Source: an uncultured Bacteroidales bacterium (GTDB lineage Bacteria; Bacteroidota; Bacteroidia; Bacteroidales; Muribaculaceae). Taken from it: 64,000 bases of DNA. The notes below the pieces were generated by a model. That model did not search any database. It saw only the letters and a program-made list of their open reading frames with translations, and was not told where the DNA came from. Below, piece after piece: positions 62,717 through 64,000 of the stretch (its first letter is position 1; the number at the start of each line of letters is the position of its first letter). A program made the translations under genes and the position numbers. The stretch is from positions 1 through 64,000 of the forward strand of contig CACYVC010000016.1 in the NCBI GenBank assembly GCA_902777835.1, written 5' to 3'.

Positions 62717-63955
62717 ATGATTCAATTTAACAAATATACTCTCAACAATGGGTTGCGCTTGATCCATCACTACAACGCTGCTACCTCGATGGTTGCGCTG
62801 AATCTGCTCTATGATGTGGGCTCCAGTGATGAGGATAGCTCAAAGACCGGACTTGCACACCTGTTGGAGCATCTGATGTTCTCGAGAACGAGGCACATCA
62901 CAAAATTTGATGACGTGATGACGCGTGTGGGCGGCACCAGCAATGCCTGGACAAGCATTGACGTTACCGATTATTATGAGGAACTGCCTGCCGTGAACTT
63001 TGAGACTGCCTTGTGGCTTGAAAGTGAGAGACTGCTGAATCTTGACCTTACCGATGAAAATATTGAGATTCAGAAGAGCGTGGTAATTGAAGAGTTTAAG
63101 CAGCGCCATCTCAATCAACCCTACGGTAACATTATGCATCTGATGCATGGTATGGCCTATAAGAAGCATCCCTACCAATGGCCCACGATAGGCAAAGATG
63201 TTGACACCATTAAGAGCTTAACACGTGAAGACGTTGTCAATTTCCACCAGCGGCATTATGCGGTGAACAACGCCGTGATGTGCGTGAGTGGCAATGTTGG
63301 CTTTGAAGATACTGTCAAGCTGGTTGAGAAATGGTTTGGCGACATTGAGGGTCCTCCTCGCAGGCAACGCAACCTGCCACAAGAACCAGAGCAGGACCGC
63401 CCTCGCTTCATGAGACACCACAGTGAGGTGCCTAACAACATGATTTACCGCACCTATCACATGTGTGGCCGTTGCGCCAACGACTATCAAGCCACCGACT
63501 TGCTGAGCGATGTGCTTGGCAATGGCACCTCGTCGAGGTTTCACAAAAACCTGATTCAGGGCACCGACATGTTTAGCGAAGTCAGCGCGTCGGTGCTTGG
63601 CTCGCGCGATCCAGGCTTGTTCTATGTGCGAGCATGCTTGGCTCCAGATGTTGATTTTGATAAAGCGAATGCTGCTATCGATGTCGTTCTCAATAGGCTT
63701 CTTGATGAAGGCGTGTCACAGCACGAAGTGGAAAAGTATGTAAATAAATATATCTCTAACAAACTGTTTGATAGTGTGGGATATGCCGAGAAGGCATCGT
63801 TGCTGAGCAGTCATGAACTGCTGTGGGGCGCCGATGGCATTAACACTGAAAACGACAGATACCGCATGCTTTCTCCAACCGATATTCAGCGGGTGGCATC
63901 GCAAGTGCTCAGAGCCAACAACTGTTCTACCATTTTCTATGGCCCCGATGCTTAG
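62717..63955 (+). CDS. M16 family zinc peptidase, catalytic
   Basis: Pitrilysin-type metallopeptidase of 412 residues from ATG 62717 (MIQFNKYTL). The inverted zinc motif HLLEH is intact with His48, Glu51 and His52; the distal glutamate lies in SVVIEEFKQR about 76 residues further on. It has no signal peptide, so it is likely cytosolic or periplasmic by an atypical route. It is a half-size subunit that would need a partner; the non-catalytic homologue is at 37543-38850. Another start at 62687 would add ten residues. Confidence 0.92.
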   Translation: MIQFNKYTLNNGLRLIHHYNAATSMVALNLLYDVGSSDEDSSKTGLAHLLEHLMFSRTRHITKFDDVMTRVGGTSNAWTSIDVTDYYEELPAVNFETALWLESERLLNLDLTDENIEIQKSVVIEEFKQRHLNQPYGNIMHLMHGMAYKKHPYQWPTIGKDVDTIKSLTREDVVNFHQRHYAVNNAVMCVSGNVGFEDTVKLVEKWFGDIEGPPRRQRNLPQEPEQDRPRFMRHHSEVPNNMIYRTYHMCGRCANDYQATDLLSDVLGNGTSSRFHKNLIQGTDMFSEVSASVLGSRDPGLFYVRACLAPDVDFDKANAAIDVVLNRLLDEGVSQHEVEKYVNKYISNKLFDSVGYAEKASLLSSHELLWGADGINTENDRYRMLSPTDIQRVASQVLRANNCSTIFYGPDA

Positions 63956-63984
63956 GAGAAAGTGAAAAGAAAAAGATAAAAAAA

Positions 63985-64000
63985 CGGTGTTATGGCACCG
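63985..64000 (+). terminator. possible terminator at the window edge
   Basis: CGGTG / CACCG hairpin 29 bases after the M16 stop; any T-run would lie beyond the window. Confidence 0.45.

Overview
The window looks like a chromosomal core region of a Bacteroidales bacterium, most likely a gut lineage close to Muribaculaceae or Bacteroides; family level is inference. Supporting signs are a SprA (gliding/T9SS) gene of about 2,490 codons, a fused FeoA-FeoB, Bacteroidetes-only families (DUF4290, DUF5063, OstA-like, SprA), and at least fifteen promoters with the Bacteroidetes -7 element TAnnTTTG, several preceded by a TTTG-like -33 box 19-20 bases upstream. There is no phage, plasmid, insertion sequence, rRNA operon or CRISPR array.

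Layout. 1-660: end of a surface-type FISUMP-like protein. 914-8976: protein quality control (dnaK, tig, clpP-clpX) and recQ. 9244-16582: periplasmic foldases and outer-membrane biogenesis (double-parvulin PPIase, SurA, OstA-like), then mutL. 16604-20268 (minus): pheS, nth and an unusual gene fusing the CCA-adding tRNA nucleotidyltransferase to an O6-alkylguanine-DNA alkyltransferase. 20509-23268: an MCE/MlaD protein and dnaA. 23395-27552 (minus): proS, an OmpA-like protein, rimM, DUF4290 and tsaB. 27784-35449: yicC, gmk, nadD, DUF5063, M18 aminopeptidase, phosphoglucomutase, an unknown small protein, an acyltransferase and a nitrilase-family amidase. 35479-41013 (minus): U32 peptidase, a tRNA(CAT) with a damaged acceptor stem, a non-catalytic M16 protein, kdsB and the rpsF-rpsR-rplI ribosomal operon. 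41247-43813: GH13 lipoprotein, nitroreductase, GNAT. 43958-50074: an envelope operon (transglutaminase-like protein, NlpC/P60 endopeptidase, exported Ala-Glu epimerase, SGNH hydrolase, MBOAT acyltransferase). 50150-63955: feoAB, ruvA-sprA, an unknown small protein, a cyclophilin and a catalytic M16 peptidase.

How the parts fit. Much of the window serves folding and envelope traffic: DnaK, trigger factor and ClpXP in the cytosol; two parvulin-type foldases, a cyclophilin, OstA-like and SprA at the outer membrane; KdsB for lipopolysaccharide core sugar; MlaD for lipid transport. The 43958-50074 operon would trim peptidoglycan stem peptides, epimerise L-Ala-D-Glu and possibly acylate an envelope polymer.

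Most notable: the CCA-transferase/alkyltransferase fusion in a four-base overlap with nth; matching Ala/Glu/Pro tails on ribosomal proteins bS6 and bL9; the tRNA with three broken acceptor pairs; a recurrent family of short-word mosaic repeats filling at least eleven intergenic gaps; and very short predicted leaders on many genes.
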